DNA of 64,000 nucleotides from an uncultured Bacteroidales bacterium. Lineage in GTDB: Bacteria > Bacteroidota > Bacteroidia > Bacteroidales > P3. Shown here in pieces: positions 1-8,768 of the stretch. Where the stretch lies: NCBI GenBank assembly GCA_947168665.1, contig CAMVMX010000005.1, positions 62,001-126,000 of the forward strand, read 5' to 3'. A program made the position numbers and the translations under genes. The first letter of the stretch is position 1; every line of letters starts with the position of its first letter. The notes beneath the pieces are model-generated. The model saw nothing but the letters and a program-made list of their open reading frames with translations, did not search any database and was not told where the DNA came from.

Positions 1-1118
1 GAGGCCAGAAGATTGATGATATTCAAAAGTATGGTGTTGATATCTTTGCTATTGGCTCTGACTGGGAAGGGTACTTCGACTATCTCAAGGAGTTCTGTGA
101 AGTTGTTTATCTTCCTCGTACACAAGGAATATCATCCACACAACTTCGTCAGGAACGACAAACTGTCCAATTGGGTTTAATTGGTACGGGAAGTATCGCT
201 AATCGTTTTGTTTCGGAGGCGGACAATGTGAATAGTGTGCAGATAACAGTTGCTTACAATCCTAACAGTGTCGAGAACCGTTTTTTTTGTGAGGAGCACG
301 GCATCGTTTTGGCGGCTCAGAGCCTTGATGAATTATATAAAGAGTGCAATGCGGTTTATATTGCTTCTCCCCATTATACTCATTATGAATATGTCAAGTC
401 GGCATTATTGACAGGTAAGCACGTGTTGTGTGAGACCCCTTTCGTCTTTTCAAAGTCACAGGCGGAAGAGTTATACCAAATAGCCGAGGACATGAATGTA
501 GTGTTGATGGTGGCTCTAAAAACTGCTTTTACTCCAGCTTTTGGTCATCTGTTTTCCTTGCTAAAATCTCGTGTGATTGGTGATATTGTAGAAGTGAACG
601 CTTCAGTGACAACGTTGACGGATGAAAGCTCTGAAAAGTTGGACAGTAAACTGTTCGGTGGTAGTATGAGCGAGAATGCATGTTTCCCACTTCTTCCAAT
701 TTTCAAGTTTCTTGGAATGGATTTTCGCAATGTAAACTTCTATAGCAAGATGAAAAACGATGTGGATATGTACACTAAGGCGGTGTTCCGCTATGATCAT
801 GCTGTAGCTTCTTTCCAGGTCGGCCTTGGTGTGAAGACCGAAGGCTCTATGACTATAGCAGGAACAAAAGGATATGTTTATGTACCGGCACCTTGGTGGA
901 AGACTGATTATTTTGAAGTAAGATACGAAGACCAAAACCAAAACAAGAAGTACTTTTATCCGTTTGTAGGCGAAGGCCTACGCTATGAGATAAAAGATTT
1001 TGTTGCTTCGGTTCTGTCAAATGGCTCACGTTTTAGCAAGATATCAAAGAATGAAAACATTAAGATGGCTGAGGTTCAAGAGCAGTATCTCAAAGGCGTT
1101 AATCTATTCCAGCTATAA
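1..1118 (+). CDS. Cytidylyltransferase / Gfo-Idh-MocA oxidoreductase fusion (5' end outside window)
   Basis: The frame is open from base 3 and runs without a stop through the TTG at 171, so the gene begins upstream of the window; 371 residues are visible. Residues 1-50 match the end of a glycerol-3-phosphate cytidylyltransferase-like domain, with the IGSDWEG strand and the GISSTQLR tail (residues 42-49). From residue 57 a Rossmann oxidoreductase begins with GLIGTGSIANR. The usual EKP motif, which carries the catalytic lysine in this family, reads CETP here (residues 143-146), so the lysine is a threonine. The likely role is making or modifying an activated polyol or sugar for the surface polysaccharide. 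The fusion is seen directly; the substrate is unknown. Confidence 0.8.
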   Translation, partial: GQKIDDIQKYGVDIFAIGSDWEGYFDYLKEFCEVVYLPRTQGISSTQLRQERQTVQLGLIGTGSIANRFVSEADNVNSVQITVAYNPNSVENRFFCEEHGIVLAAQSLDELYKECNAVYIASPHYTHYEYVKSALLTGKHVLCETPFVFSKSQAEELYQIAEDMNVVLMVALKTAFTPAFGHLFSLLKSRVIGDIVEVNASVTTLTDESSEKLDSKLFGGSMSENACFPLLPIFKFLGMDFRNVNFYSKMKNDVDMYTKAVFRYDHAVASFQVGLGVKTEGSMTIAGTKGYVYVPAPWWKTDYFEVRYEDQNQNKKYFYPFVGEGLRYEIKDFVASVLSNGSRFSKISKNENIKMAEVQEQYLKGVNLFQL

Positions 1119-1145
1119 GTTACGAAAGAAAAAGTCTTTACCAAA

Positions 1146-2297
1146 ATGAGAATAGCAGTAAATACGATTTCCACAAAAAAAGTCTCTGGAGGTGGATATC
1201 AAATTGCGTGCAATTTTCTTATGGAGACCCTTAAGCATCGAAATAATGTGGAGTGGTATTATATCACTTCTGCAGATGTTGATGAAGCAGTAGGAGGTGC
1301 ATTCGAGAATTTGAAAGGGACGCAATACTTTGTATTTCCCACACAGCCAGATTTTAAGAATAGTTATGGTCGAGTGAAAAAAGAGTTGGCAGTATGGGAG
1401 GTGGATAATAAGCCGGATGTTATATATACAATTTCATCGCCTTGCTATTTTTCTTTTCAAACACTAGAGGTAATGCGGTTTGCAAATGCGTGGGTGACTA
1501 ACCCCAATAAATATGCATGGGGTACACTGTCATTCAAGGCATGGCTGAGAATGAAACTATATAGGATGAACCAACTTCGAATGTTGCGAAAAGCGAAGTA
1601 TGTAATAACACAAAGTGCCACTGTTGGTAAGGGACTGGTAAGACTTCTGAACTTGCCGGAGGAACACATTAAAGTTGTGCCTAATGTGTTACCCAAAGTA
1701 TTTCTCTCAATTGATGTGGAAAAGAATTTAAATAAGGGATTTGTTGATATCGCTTGTGTCGCCGCCCCGTTTCCTCATAAAAACCTAAGCATTATTCCTA
1801 AAGTCCTGAAAATTTTGACAGACAACTACGGAATCTCAAATGTCAACATCCATATAACAATTCCCGAAGATGATCCTACATTGAAAGGCATTTTGAATGA
1901 GAGTAAGGAGTATGGGGTGGAAGACCATATCGTCAATCACGGGAGATGTCCACAGAAGATGCTGAGTAATATTTATAACCAATGTACAATTTGTTTCCTT
2001 CCCTCTTTGTTGGAGACATTTTCGGCAACGTCTCTTGAGGCAATGTATTTTGGTTTAAATATAGTCGCTGCGGATTTTGAATTCAACCGTGAAGTAATTG
2101 GTGATGCTGGTCTATATTATAATCCAAAGGATGCAGAGGATGCAGCTAATAAGATGGCATCTTTAATTTTAGATCCAACACTTTGTACCGTTTTACAAGA
2201 GAAGACACAACAAAGGCTTCCTGTATATAGCGACTATGATAAGCACTTTAACAGTATTCTGGATTTTTTGGTAAGAGTTGGAAAAGGAGAGGTATAA
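1146..2297 (+). CDS. GT4-family glycosyltransferase
   Basis: A 383-residue cytoplasmic glycosyltransferase with the GT-B layout. The N-terminal half has few recognisable motifs. The C-terminal half (about residues 200-370) carries a nucleotide-sugar binding fold ending in a PSLLETFSATSLEAM segment, where the two glutamates of the E-x7-E motif sit, followed by a region typical of GT4 enzymes. It should add one sugar to the lipid-linked repeat unit of the polysaccharide. Donor and acceptor cannot be read from the sequence. It starts 27 bases after the oxidoreductase fusion, so both are probably in one transcript. AT-rich composition matches the rest of the locus. Confidence 0.85.
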   Translation: MRIAVNTISTKKVSGGGYQIACNFLMETLKHRNNVEWYYITSADVDEAVGGAFENLKGTQYFVFPTQPDFKNSYGRVKKELAVWEVDNKPDVIYTISSPCYFSFQTLEVMRFANAWVTNPNKYAWGTLSFKAWLRMKLYRMNQLRMLRKAKYVITQSATVGKGLVRLLNLPEEHIKVVPNVLPKVFLSIDVEKNLNKGFVDIACVAAPFPHKNLSIIPKVLKILTDNYGISNVNIHITIPEDDPTLKGILNESKEYGVEDHIVNHGRCPQKMLSNIYNQCTICFLPSLLETFSATSLEAMYFGLNIVAADFEFNREVIGDAGLYYNPKDAEDAANKMASLILDPTLCTVLQEKTQQRLPVYSDYDKHFNSILDFLVRVGKGEV

Positions 2298-2626
2298 TTC
2301 TATAGCGCGTTATAGTTGATACGCTTTGCATTGGCGTATTTTTGGAGATCAGAATACCTTTTCGACAAGAACAGGTGTCTCGAGAAGTTCATGGGTTCAT
2401 AAGAGGGGTTGTCGAATATTAAGAATAGGATAACCACTTGATGGATTCGGCGAATTTTATCAGGCGTTAGAATGATGAGAGATGGTTTAATATTACAGCG
2501 TATAAGAAAATATAGGTATGGTTGGTATTTTACCTATCTGTCCAGATTATGAATACATTCATATTAAACGTTGTAAAATTAAACTGAGAAGATACGATTG
2601 GAGGTAAATAAGGATAACTATAAAAA
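2298..2626 (+). other. Intergenic stretch, 329 bases, no intact gene
   Basis: AT-rich spacer between two glycosyltransferase genes. Short coding-like pieces occur at 2471-2550, including a 25-codon frame starting ATGATGAGAGAT, but they are broken by stops and no domain is recognisable. It may hold remains of a lost gene of the locus. No clear -7 box or terminator stem was seen. A GGAGG-like run lies about 24 bases before the next start. Confidence 0.5.
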
Positions 2627-3856
2627 ATGAAGATACTTTTCGTATGTCAATACTTTTACCCTGAGGTATTCAGGGGTAATGATATCGCGTTCCACTGGGC
2701 TGAGGAGGGGCATTGTGTACATGTGGTATGCGGTGTTCCGAATTATCCAGATGGTGTGTTTTATCGAGGTTATGGGTGGTTCAAACGGAGGCATGAGGTT
2801 ATTAACGGGGTAAAAGTTACCCGTCTGCCAATCATACCCCGTGGAAATAGTAAGATCATGCTTATACTGAACTACTTCAGTTATTTATCAGTGGCTTGGG
2901 TGTGGATGTTGTTTCATGCGATGGCGCATAAGTATGATTGTGTGTTTGTTCAGCAGTTGTCTCCAGTGATGATGTCGGCACCAGGAGTGTTATATAAAAA
3001 GCTCCGAAAAGTTCCTCTTTACACTTGGGTACTTGATTTGTGGCCGGATAGCCTAACGGCAGCGGGAGGTATCAACAATGAATATGTGCTGAGACTCTTC
3101 AAACACTATGTAAAGAGTGAGTATAGATATTCTGATATGATTCTCATTAGTTCGCGCAGTTTTGAGAAGAGTGTGTTGAAATTCGGTGATTATCAAGATA
3201 AACTGGTTTATTTCCCACAATGGAGCGATGGCACTGATAGTGGTGAGATGAGTATTGAAAGTTTAACATCAGTTAGAGAAATTGAGCGTTCTGGTGTGTT
3301 GAAGAGTGGATTCAAGCTGATGTTTGCTGGAGCGGTTGGTGAGGCGCATGGATTTGAGTGTACTATGCAAGCAGCACTGTTGACAAAGAGGCATAAAGAC
3401 ATCAAATGGGTGATTGTTGGTGATGGTCGCAGGCTGGATTGGGTGCGTGAGTTCGTTAAAGAGCATGGATTGGAGGATACGGTGTTGACATTGGGGCGTT
3501 TCCCGTCGGAAACGATGCCATGGTTTTTCAAGCAGGCAGATGTGATGCTGGTGACACTGAGCAACGCTCCGCTGTTTGCATTGTATGCCCCAGCGAAGAT
3601 ATCCTCATACATGGCTGCAGGGAAACCCATATTAGCGGTACTGAATGGAGAAGGGGCTGAGGTGGTCAAGGATGCGGATTGCGGATGGACGCTACCCGCT
3701 GATGATGCAGAGGGATTTGCAAAGTTGGCTATCGAACTGTCACAGAAAAATATATTAGAATTAGCAGAGAAAGGTGAAAATGCTCTGAAATATTATAATG
3801 AACACTTTGTAAAAGAGAAGTGCTTGAATAAGTTGGACAATATGATGAAATTATAA
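2627..3856 (+). CDS. wbuB: WbuB-like GT4 glycosyltransferase (probable L-FucNAc transferase)
   Basis: A 409-residue protein starting MKILFVCQYFYPE, the opening typical of WbuB-type glycosyltransferases, followed by GVPNYPDG (residues 36-43). This family attaches L-FucNAc to the lipid-linked first sugar. The C-terminal donor domain includes GDGRRLDWVREF and the APAKISSYMAAGKPIL stretch, as in WbuB of E. coli O26-type clusters. The assignment is strengthened because the next gene is a WecA/WbpL-like initiating transferase and the three UDP-L-FucNAc synthesis genes lie 2.3 kb downstream. It probably adds the second sugar of the repeat unit at the inner face of the cytoplasmic membrane. Confidence 0.82.
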   Translation: MKILFVCQYFYPEVFRGNDIAFHWAEEGHCVHVVCGVPNYPDGVFYRGYGWFKRRHEVINGVKVTRLPIIPRGNSKIMLILNYFSYLSVAWVWMLFHAMAHKYDCVFVQQLSPVMMSAPGVLYKKLRKVPLYTWVLDLWPDSLTAAGGINNEYVLRLFKHYVKSEYRYSDMILISSRSFEKSVLKFGDYQDKLVYFPQWSDGTDSGEMSIESLTSVREIERSGVLKSGFKLMFAGAVGEAHGFECTMQAALLTKRHKDIKWVIVGDGRRLDWVREFVKEHGLEDTVLTLGRFPSETMPWFFKQADVMLVTLSNAPLFALYAPAKISSYMAAGKPILAVLNGEGAEVVKDADCGWTLPADDAEGFAKLAIELSQKNILELAEKGENALKYYNEHFVKEKCLNKLDNMMKL

Positions 3857-3857
3857 A

Positions 3858-4829
3858 ATGCCTCAGTTATTAATTATTACAGTATTGCTGCTCATTATTG
3901 AGTTACTCTATTTTAGAATTGCAGAACGGTTCCACATCATTGACAAGCCTAACAATAGAAGCTCCCATACGAAAAATGTTCTGCGTGGAGGTGGTATCAT
4001 TTTCTTGTTCGGTGTCTGGCTATGGGCGGTGTTTTTTGGTATACAATACTTATGGTTTATAGTTGGGCTGACGATGATAGCCATTGTGAGTTTCATTGAC
4101 GATGTACGTTCGATGCCCAATTGGGTAAGGCTTGTCGTACAGTTTGCGGCCATGTTCTTGATGTTCCATGAGTTGGGTATTTTACAGTGGAATTTGTGGT
4201 GGGTGGTACTCATTGCTTGGATAGTCTGTGTGGGCATAACCAACGCATACAACTTTATGGACGGCATCAATGGCATTACTGGAGCGTATTCTTTGGCGGT
4301 GTTATTACCATTGATATATATCAATAGTAAGACACCTTTTATAGACATGTCATTCCTTTTGGTAACGGGATTGGCCGTATTGGTCTTCTGTTTCTTCAAT
4401 TTCAGGAAAAAGGCTAGGTGCTTTGCGGGTGATGTAGGTGCTATAGGTATGGCTTTTATCTTGATTTTCTCGGTAGGAAAGTTGATGGTGATGAGTAATG
4501 ACATTTCGTATATCGTATTTTTTACTATATATGGAGTGGATACTGTACTCACAATATGCCATCGTATTCTATTGCATGAGCATTTAGGTGAGGCGCATCG
4601 CAAGCATGCATACCAAATTATGGCTAATGAATTGAAAATGCCTCATACAAAGGTATCAGCTATTTATATGTTGCTTCAATTGATGATTTCCTTTGGGATG
4701 CTGTTGCTGCCTATACCGCATTGGCTTTATATGATTATCGTATTTGTCATTTTCGGGAGTGCATATCTATTTTTTATGCAGAAATATTATCACCTGCATG
4801 AGGAATATCTTAGATCAAAGAAGGCATGA
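3858..4829 (+). CDS. WecA/WbpL-like polyprenyl-phosphate HexNAc-1-phosphate transferase
   Basis: A 323-residue polytopic membrane protein with about ten hydrophobic segments. It shows the family landmarks in order: RSSHTKNVLRGGG near residue 34, the DD pair in FIDDVRSMPN, NAYNFMDGINGITG, RCFAGDVGAIGMAF and a basic histidine loop HLGEAHRKHAYQ. These belong to the MraY/WecA superfamily, which moves a sugar-1-phosphate from UDP-sugar to undecaprenyl phosphate. The protein would start assembly of the polysaccharide repeat. Its gene begins one base after the WbuB-like gene and overlaps the next by four bases, so translation of the three is probably coupled. UDP-FucNAc, QuiNAc or GlcNAc are possible substrates. 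Confidence 0.88.
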   Translation: MPQLLIITVLLLIIELLYFRIAERFHIIDKPNNRSSHTKNVLRGGGIIFLFGVWLWAVFFGIQYLWFIVGLTMIAIVSFIDDVRSMPNWVRLVVQFAAMFLMFHELGILQWNLWWVVLIAWIVCVGITNAYNFMDGINGITGAYSLAVLLPLIYINSKTPFIDMSFLLVTGLAVLVFCFFNFRKKARCFAGDVGAIGMAFILIFSVGKLMVMSNDISYIVFFTIYGVDTVLTICHRILLHEHLGEAHRKHAYQIMANELKMPHTKVSAIYMLLQLMISFGMLLLPIPHWLYMIIVFVIFGSAYLFFMQKYYHLHEEYLRSKKA

Positions 4830-5221
4830 TAATAGATACAGAATTATTAGATAATCTTACCGAACAAGCTAAACGCTCGGATAGATTAAGGATGAATTAT
4901 GATTTAAGAAACAGTGACTCTGATCAATCTCAACGAATGTTGAATGCAATAGAGCCTGAGTCTATAATCCCAATCCACCGTCATCGAACTACATCAGAGA
5001 CAGTGGTAATAGTTAGAGGACATGCTCAAGAACTATTATATGACCAGAATGGATATCAGGTAGTCGAAGTGGTGGATCTTATTCCTGGTGGAGAAACGGT
5101 TGCCATCAATGTTCCTAAAGGGCAGTGGCATACTGTCCGTTCAATGCAATCAGGTACAGTCATTATGGAATGTAAGGATGGAATGTATACCCCCATGAGT
5201 CAGGATGATATCGTATGTTGA
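4826..5221 (+). CDS. wbuC: WbuC-family cupin protein, copy 1
   Basis: A 131-residue protein of the WbuC cupin family. The N-terminal helix region contains RSDRLRMNYDLR, then the cupin starts with IPIHRHRTTSE, which supplies a metal-binding HxH and a glutamate, and continues to PKGQWHTV with a later histidine. WbuC sits in O-antigen and capsule clusters beside WbuB and FnlABC, but its reaction is not established. The start ATG overlaps the stop of the preceding gene (ATGA). A second copy of exactly the same length lies at 11080-11475. A role in modifying or handling an activated amino sugar is inference. Confidence 0.88.
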   Translation: MIIDTELLDNLTEQAKRSDRLRMNYDLRNSDSDQSQRMLNAIEPESIIPIHRHRTTSETVVIVRGHAQELLYDQNGYQVVEVVDLIPGGETVAINVPKGQWHTVRSMQSGTVIMECKDGMYTPMSQDDIVC

Positions 5222-5233
5222 GATAATAGAATT

Positions 5234-6154
5234 ATGGAATACCTCATTTTTCAATATGGCAGAGACGATGCCTATATCAAGGATATTGTCAAGGGACTTG
5301 CCAGTAGGGGTAAGGTAGAGCCTCCGTCTGAATCATGGTTTCATCAGCGTTTCGAGCATAATCCATTAGGGAAAGTTATTCTGGCTTGTGCCTTTGATGG
5401 GGAGAGGTTGGTGGCTTGTATGATAGTGGAAAGAGTCCCTATCGAATGCGAGAGTCTGCATACTGTCGGAGGATATGTTAGTGACTATTTTGTTCAACAT
5501 GACTATGAGTCAAAAGAGTTGCTGCCAGAATTGCTTAAGATAGTCGAAGAAGAGGCAAAGAATAGCGGTCTGGATTTATTATTTACGGATAATGTTATAC
5601 AAGTAAAAGATTTTGGATGGACATACTTTGAAAACAGGGTTCGTTTCAGATTGAACTCAGTGTCGGGTCTCTGGCGGTCATTGTTCAAATTGTTGGATTC
5701 AACGAAGCCATTTGTTCCAGATAATCGAGGAATTCAATATGATGGGACTGGAATAGAGAAAGAAAATGAGAGCGAAGACGTGACAGTCCAGAAATCTACA
5801 AAGGCATATTACAGATGGCTGAGCCAGACAAGTGCAAATATATACATTATCATAGACGATGAAGAGGTTTATGCAGTTGCCATTATAGGACAAAGAGGGA
5901 AACGAGTGAGAGATGCTCATATTTGTTATTTAGAATCAAAAAGAGAGGGCAGATCTGGTCAGCATGTGATGGAGGTTATTAAGGAACGATATAAAAATGA
6001 GTGTATTGATGTGGTCAGTTGTATAGATGACATGTATTGTCTGCCGATGAACAATACAATCAGAATGTCGCAGAGGATTTCTTATTGTTATAAGAGTCTT
6101 GGAGATGGTGAGCATCATATGTCGGGAATAATCCCATTTTATTTTGCATATTGA
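5234..6154 (+). CDS. GNAT-like acyltransferase-family protein of polysaccharide locus
   Basis: A 306-residue soluble protein. The first 110 residues look like a GNAT fold: a helix with SESWFHQRFEHNPLGK, then a strand VILACAFDGERLVACMIV and HTVGGYVSDYFVQHDYESKELLPELLK, which fits the acetyl-CoA binding helix region. The C-terminal part (about 185-306) looks like a second degenerate copy with a REGRSGQHVMEVI segment. Proteins like this in Bacteroidales capsule loci are usually called GNAT N-acetyltransferases, perhaps acetylating an amino sugar. The gene follows WbuC copy 1 by 12 bases. The substrate is unknown and the acyl-CoA motif is weak. Confidence 0.6.
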   Translation: MEYLIFQYGRDDAYIKDIVKGLASRGKVEPPSESWFHQRFEHNPLGKVILACAFDGERLVACMIVERVPIECESLHTVGGYVSDYFVQHDYESKELLPELLKIVEEEAKNSGLDLLFTDNVIQVKDFGWTYFENRVRFRLNSVSGLWRSLFKLLDSTKPFVPDNRGIQYDGTGIEKENESEDVTVQKSTKAYYRWLSQTSANIYIIIDDEEVYAVAIIGQRGKRVRDAHICYLESKREGRSGQHVMEVIKERYKNECIDVVSCIDDMYCLPMNNTIRMSQRISYCYKSLGDGEHHMSGIIPFYFAY

Positions 6155-6196
6155 TGTATTTAGAAAAGTTGAAAATATAAAAAGAATACTGAATAT

Positions 6197-7246
6197 ATGT
6201 CTATTTTTAAAGATAAAACCCTTATGATTACCGGAGGGACGGGTTCCTTCGGTAATGCTGTATTGAAAAGATTTCTCCGTACGGATATTGGGGAGATACG
6301 TATCTTCAGCCGCGATGAGAAGAAGCAAGACGATATGCGTCATGAGTATCAGGTCAAATATCCTGATGTTGCGCACAAGATTAAGTTCTACATCGGCGAC
6401 GTGCGGTCACTGGAGAGCTGCCGTGCGGCGATGCCTGGGACTGACTATATCTTCCACGCAGCAGCGTTGAAGCAGGTTCCGTCGTGCGAGTTCTTCCCCA
6501 TGGAAGCTGTCCGCACAAACGTCATCGGTACAGACAACGTGCTCACTGCCGCTATCGAGAGTGGCGTAAAATCTGTCATCTGCTTGTCTACAGACAAGGC
6601 AGCCTATCCCATCAACGCTATGGGTATCACCAAGGCCATAGAAGAAAAGGTGGCTGTGGCCAAAAGCCGTTACAGCGGAAAAACCAAGATTTGCTGCACC
6701 CGTTACGGCAATGTGATGTGTTCGCGTGGTTCGGTCATCCCCCTGTGGATAGACCAGATACGCAGCGGCAACCCTGTCACACTCACCGAGCCATCCATGA
6801 CCCGTTTCATCATGTCGCTCGACGAAGCCGTAGACCTGGTGCTGTTCGCTTTTGAACATGGTGAAAACGGGGATATCCTCGTCCAGAAAGCGCCGGCGTG
6901 CACAATCCAGACCCAGGCCGAAGCCGTGTGCGAACTCTTTGGAGGCAAGAAAGAAGACATCCGGGTCATAGGCATCCGTCATGGCGAAAAGATGTACGAA
7001 ACCCTCCTCACCAAAGAGGAGTGTGCCAAAGCTGTGGACATGGGTGACTTCTACCGGGTGCCGGCCGACAACCGTGATTTGAATTACGACAAATTCTTCA
7101 AAGACGGCGACACACAGCGAGTGACCATTGATGAGTTCAACTCCAACAACACCAAACGACTCAACCTTGAGGAAACCAAGGCCAAGATCGCCTCGTTGGA
7201 GTATATCCAGAATGAGCTGAACGGTGTTGCCAATTTGGCCAAATAG
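6197..7246 (+). CDS. fnlA: UDP-GlcNAc 4,6-dehydratase/5-epimerase (FnlA/CapE type)
   Basis: A 349-residue extended short-chain dehydrogenase. It opens with TGGTGSFGN, the NAD(P)-binding glycine motif at residues 12-20, and has GDVRSLESC and HAAALKQVPSCE. The active site reads LSTDKAAYPINAMGITKAIEE, with Asp133/Lys134 and Met142-x3-Lys146 in place of the usual YxxxK. That Met variant is a mark of the CapE/FnlA group, which converts UDP-GlcNAc to the 4-keto-6-deoxy-L-talo or arabino intermediate, the first step to UDP-L-FucNAc. The next two genes supply the later steps. GC content rises noticeably about 190 bases into the gene. Confidence 0.93.
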   Translation: MSIFKDKTLMITGGTGSFGNAVLKRFLRTDIGEIRIFSRDEKKQDDMRHEYQVKYPDVAHKIKFYIGDVRSLESCRAAMPGTDYIFHAAALKQVPSCEFFPMEAVRTNVIGTDNVLTAAIESGVKSVICLSTDKAAYPINAMGITKAIEEKVAVAKSRYSGKTKICCTRYGNVMCSRGSVIPLWIDQIRSGNPVTLTEPSMTRFIMSLDEAVDLVLFAFEHGENGDILVQKAPACTIQTQAEAVCELFGGKKEDIRVIGIRHGEKMYETLLTKEECAKAVDMGDFYRVPADNRDLNYDKFFKDGDTQRVTIDEFNSNNTKRLNLEETKAKIASLEYIQNELNGVANLAK

Positions 7247-7333
7247 TTCCGAATCTCTAAACTGGCCGGAATCGAGCGATAACCAAGCCCGAAACACAGA
7301 TTCGTGCCTAAAGAAAAATAACAACCTACCGCA

Positions 7334-8545
7334 ATGAAAATCCTTGTGACTGGAGCCAAAGGCTTCGTAGGGAAGAACCTTTGTGCAGAACTGAACAATA
7401 TAAAAGACGGTAAATCGAAAAGCTGGAGCCTCAGCCAGCCGGTAGAGGCAGTGTTTGAATACGATTTGGGAAACACCGCAGAAGAACTGGATCAGTGGTG
7501 CAGCGAATGCGACTTCGTATTCAACCTGGCAGGTGTCAACCGCCCGAAGGAGACCTCCGAATTTATGGAAGGCAACTTCGGCTTTGCCACACTGCTACTC
7601 GATGCGCTGAAGCGCCACGGCAACACATGCCCAGTAATGCTCAGCTCATCGCAACAGGCCTCCCTGACAGGCCGATTCGGCAACAGCGAATACGGTCGTA
7701 GCAAGAAAGCGGGGGAAGACCTCTTCTTCGAATACAGTCGGCAGACTGGCGCCCGCGTGTTAGTGTACCGCTTTCCCAATCTTTTTGGCAAATGGTGCCG
7801 TCCGAACTACAACAGCGCTGTGGCCACGTTTTGTAACAATATTGCCAACGACCTTCCTATCACAGTCAACGACCCTGCTGTGGAATTGGAGCTTCTATAC
7901 ATCGATGACTTGGTAGCCGAGATGATTGCTTGCTTGAAAGGGGACGAACATCGTTGCGAATTCAATGGTTTGGAGGTGATGCCCAACAGCGCTGGACGCT
8001 ACTGCTATGTCCCCATTACTCACAAGGCAACGCTGGGTCATATAGTTGACTTGCTTCACTCCTTTGCCGAACAGCCCCGCACCCTCACCATTCCCGAAAT
8101 ACCCAATGGGTCCTTTGCCAAGAAACTTTACAGCACCTATCTATCCTATTTGCCGAAAGAAAAGGTCGCCTTCCCGTTGAAGATGAATGTAGACCAGCGC
8201 GGCTCCTTCACCGAGTTGGTTCACACGCTCAACTGTGGGCAAGTATCCATCAACATCAGCAAACCCGGAATCACCAAAGGGCAGCACTGGCATCACACCA
8301 AATGGGAGTTCTTTATCGTGGTGAGCGGCCATGGCCTGATTCAGGAGCGGAACCTTAACGACCCCGAAGGCAAGGTAATAGAATTTGAGGTGACGGGTGA
8401 TAACATACAGTGCGTACACATGCTTCCGGGATACACACATAACATCATCAACCTTTCAGACACAGAAAATTTAGTAACGGTAATGTACTGCAACGAGGTC
8501 TTTGACCCCGCCAGGCCCGACACCTTTTTTGAACCGGTTCAATAA
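7334..8545 (+). CDS. fnlB: UDP-2-acetamido-2,6-dideoxy-hexos-4-ulose reductase (FnlB/CapF type)
   Basis: A 403-residue two-domain enzyme. Residues 1-240 form an extended SDR with TGAKGFVGKNLC, NLAGVNRPKE and the active-site YGRSKKAGED (YxxxK). Residues 285-400 form a cupin with TKGQHWHHTKWEFF, whose histidines and glutamate match the zinc site of S. aureus CapF. CapF/FnlB carries out 3-epimerisation in the cupin and 4-keto reduction in the SDR domain, giving UDP-L-6-deoxy-TalNAc (UDP-PneNAc), which FnlC then epimerises at C2. The order fnlA-fnlB-fnlC matches known capsule clusters. The gene is separated from fnlA by 87 bases and from fnlC by 223. Confidence 0.93.
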   Translation: MKILVTGAKGFVGKNLCAELNNIKDGKSKSWSLSQPVEAVFEYDLGNTAEELDQWCSECDFVFNLAGVNRPKETSEFMEGNFGFATLLLDALKRHGNTCPVMLSSSQQASLTGRFGNSEYGRSKKAGEDLFFEYSRQTGARVLVYRFPNLFGKWCRPNYNSAVATFCNNIANDLPITVNDPAVELELLYIDDLVAEMIACLKGDEHRCEFNGLEVMPNSAGRYCYVPITHKATLGHIVDLLHSFAEQPRTLTIPEIPNGSFAKKLYSTYLSYLPKEKVAFPLKMNVDQRGSFTELVHTLNCGQVSINISKPGITKGQHWHHTKWEFFIVVSGHGLIQERNLNDPEGKVIEFEVTGDNIQCVHMLPGYTHNIINLSDTENLVTVMYCNEVFDPARPDTFFEPVQ

Positions 8546-8768
8546 CTGCCGCAGACCGGGGCTTCAGTAATCTTATATCGTAGTTGCCCCAATTCTAAAC
8601 CGATATATTAACGGACGATTTTCTGTTGTTCTTCTTCCCGAATAGGTGGAAGGTCTGTGAAATTGTCTACGATATTGCGGAAGAGAAATGGAGTTACGGA
8701 CAGCGATTAACATCGTTGAGCGACCTTGATGCCATCAAGGTGAGTAATAACAAGCTAATAAATGGAAA
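8546..8768 (+). other. Spacer with an open, coding-like frame running into fnlC start
   Basis: A 223-base gap inside an otherwise tight biosynthetic operon. One frame from about 8597 to 8788 has no stop and reads as plausible protein, for example EIVYDIAEEKWSYGQ, but has no good start codon and ends just after the fnlC ATG. It may be the broken end of a lost gene. No promoter box was found. Confidence 0.35.
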
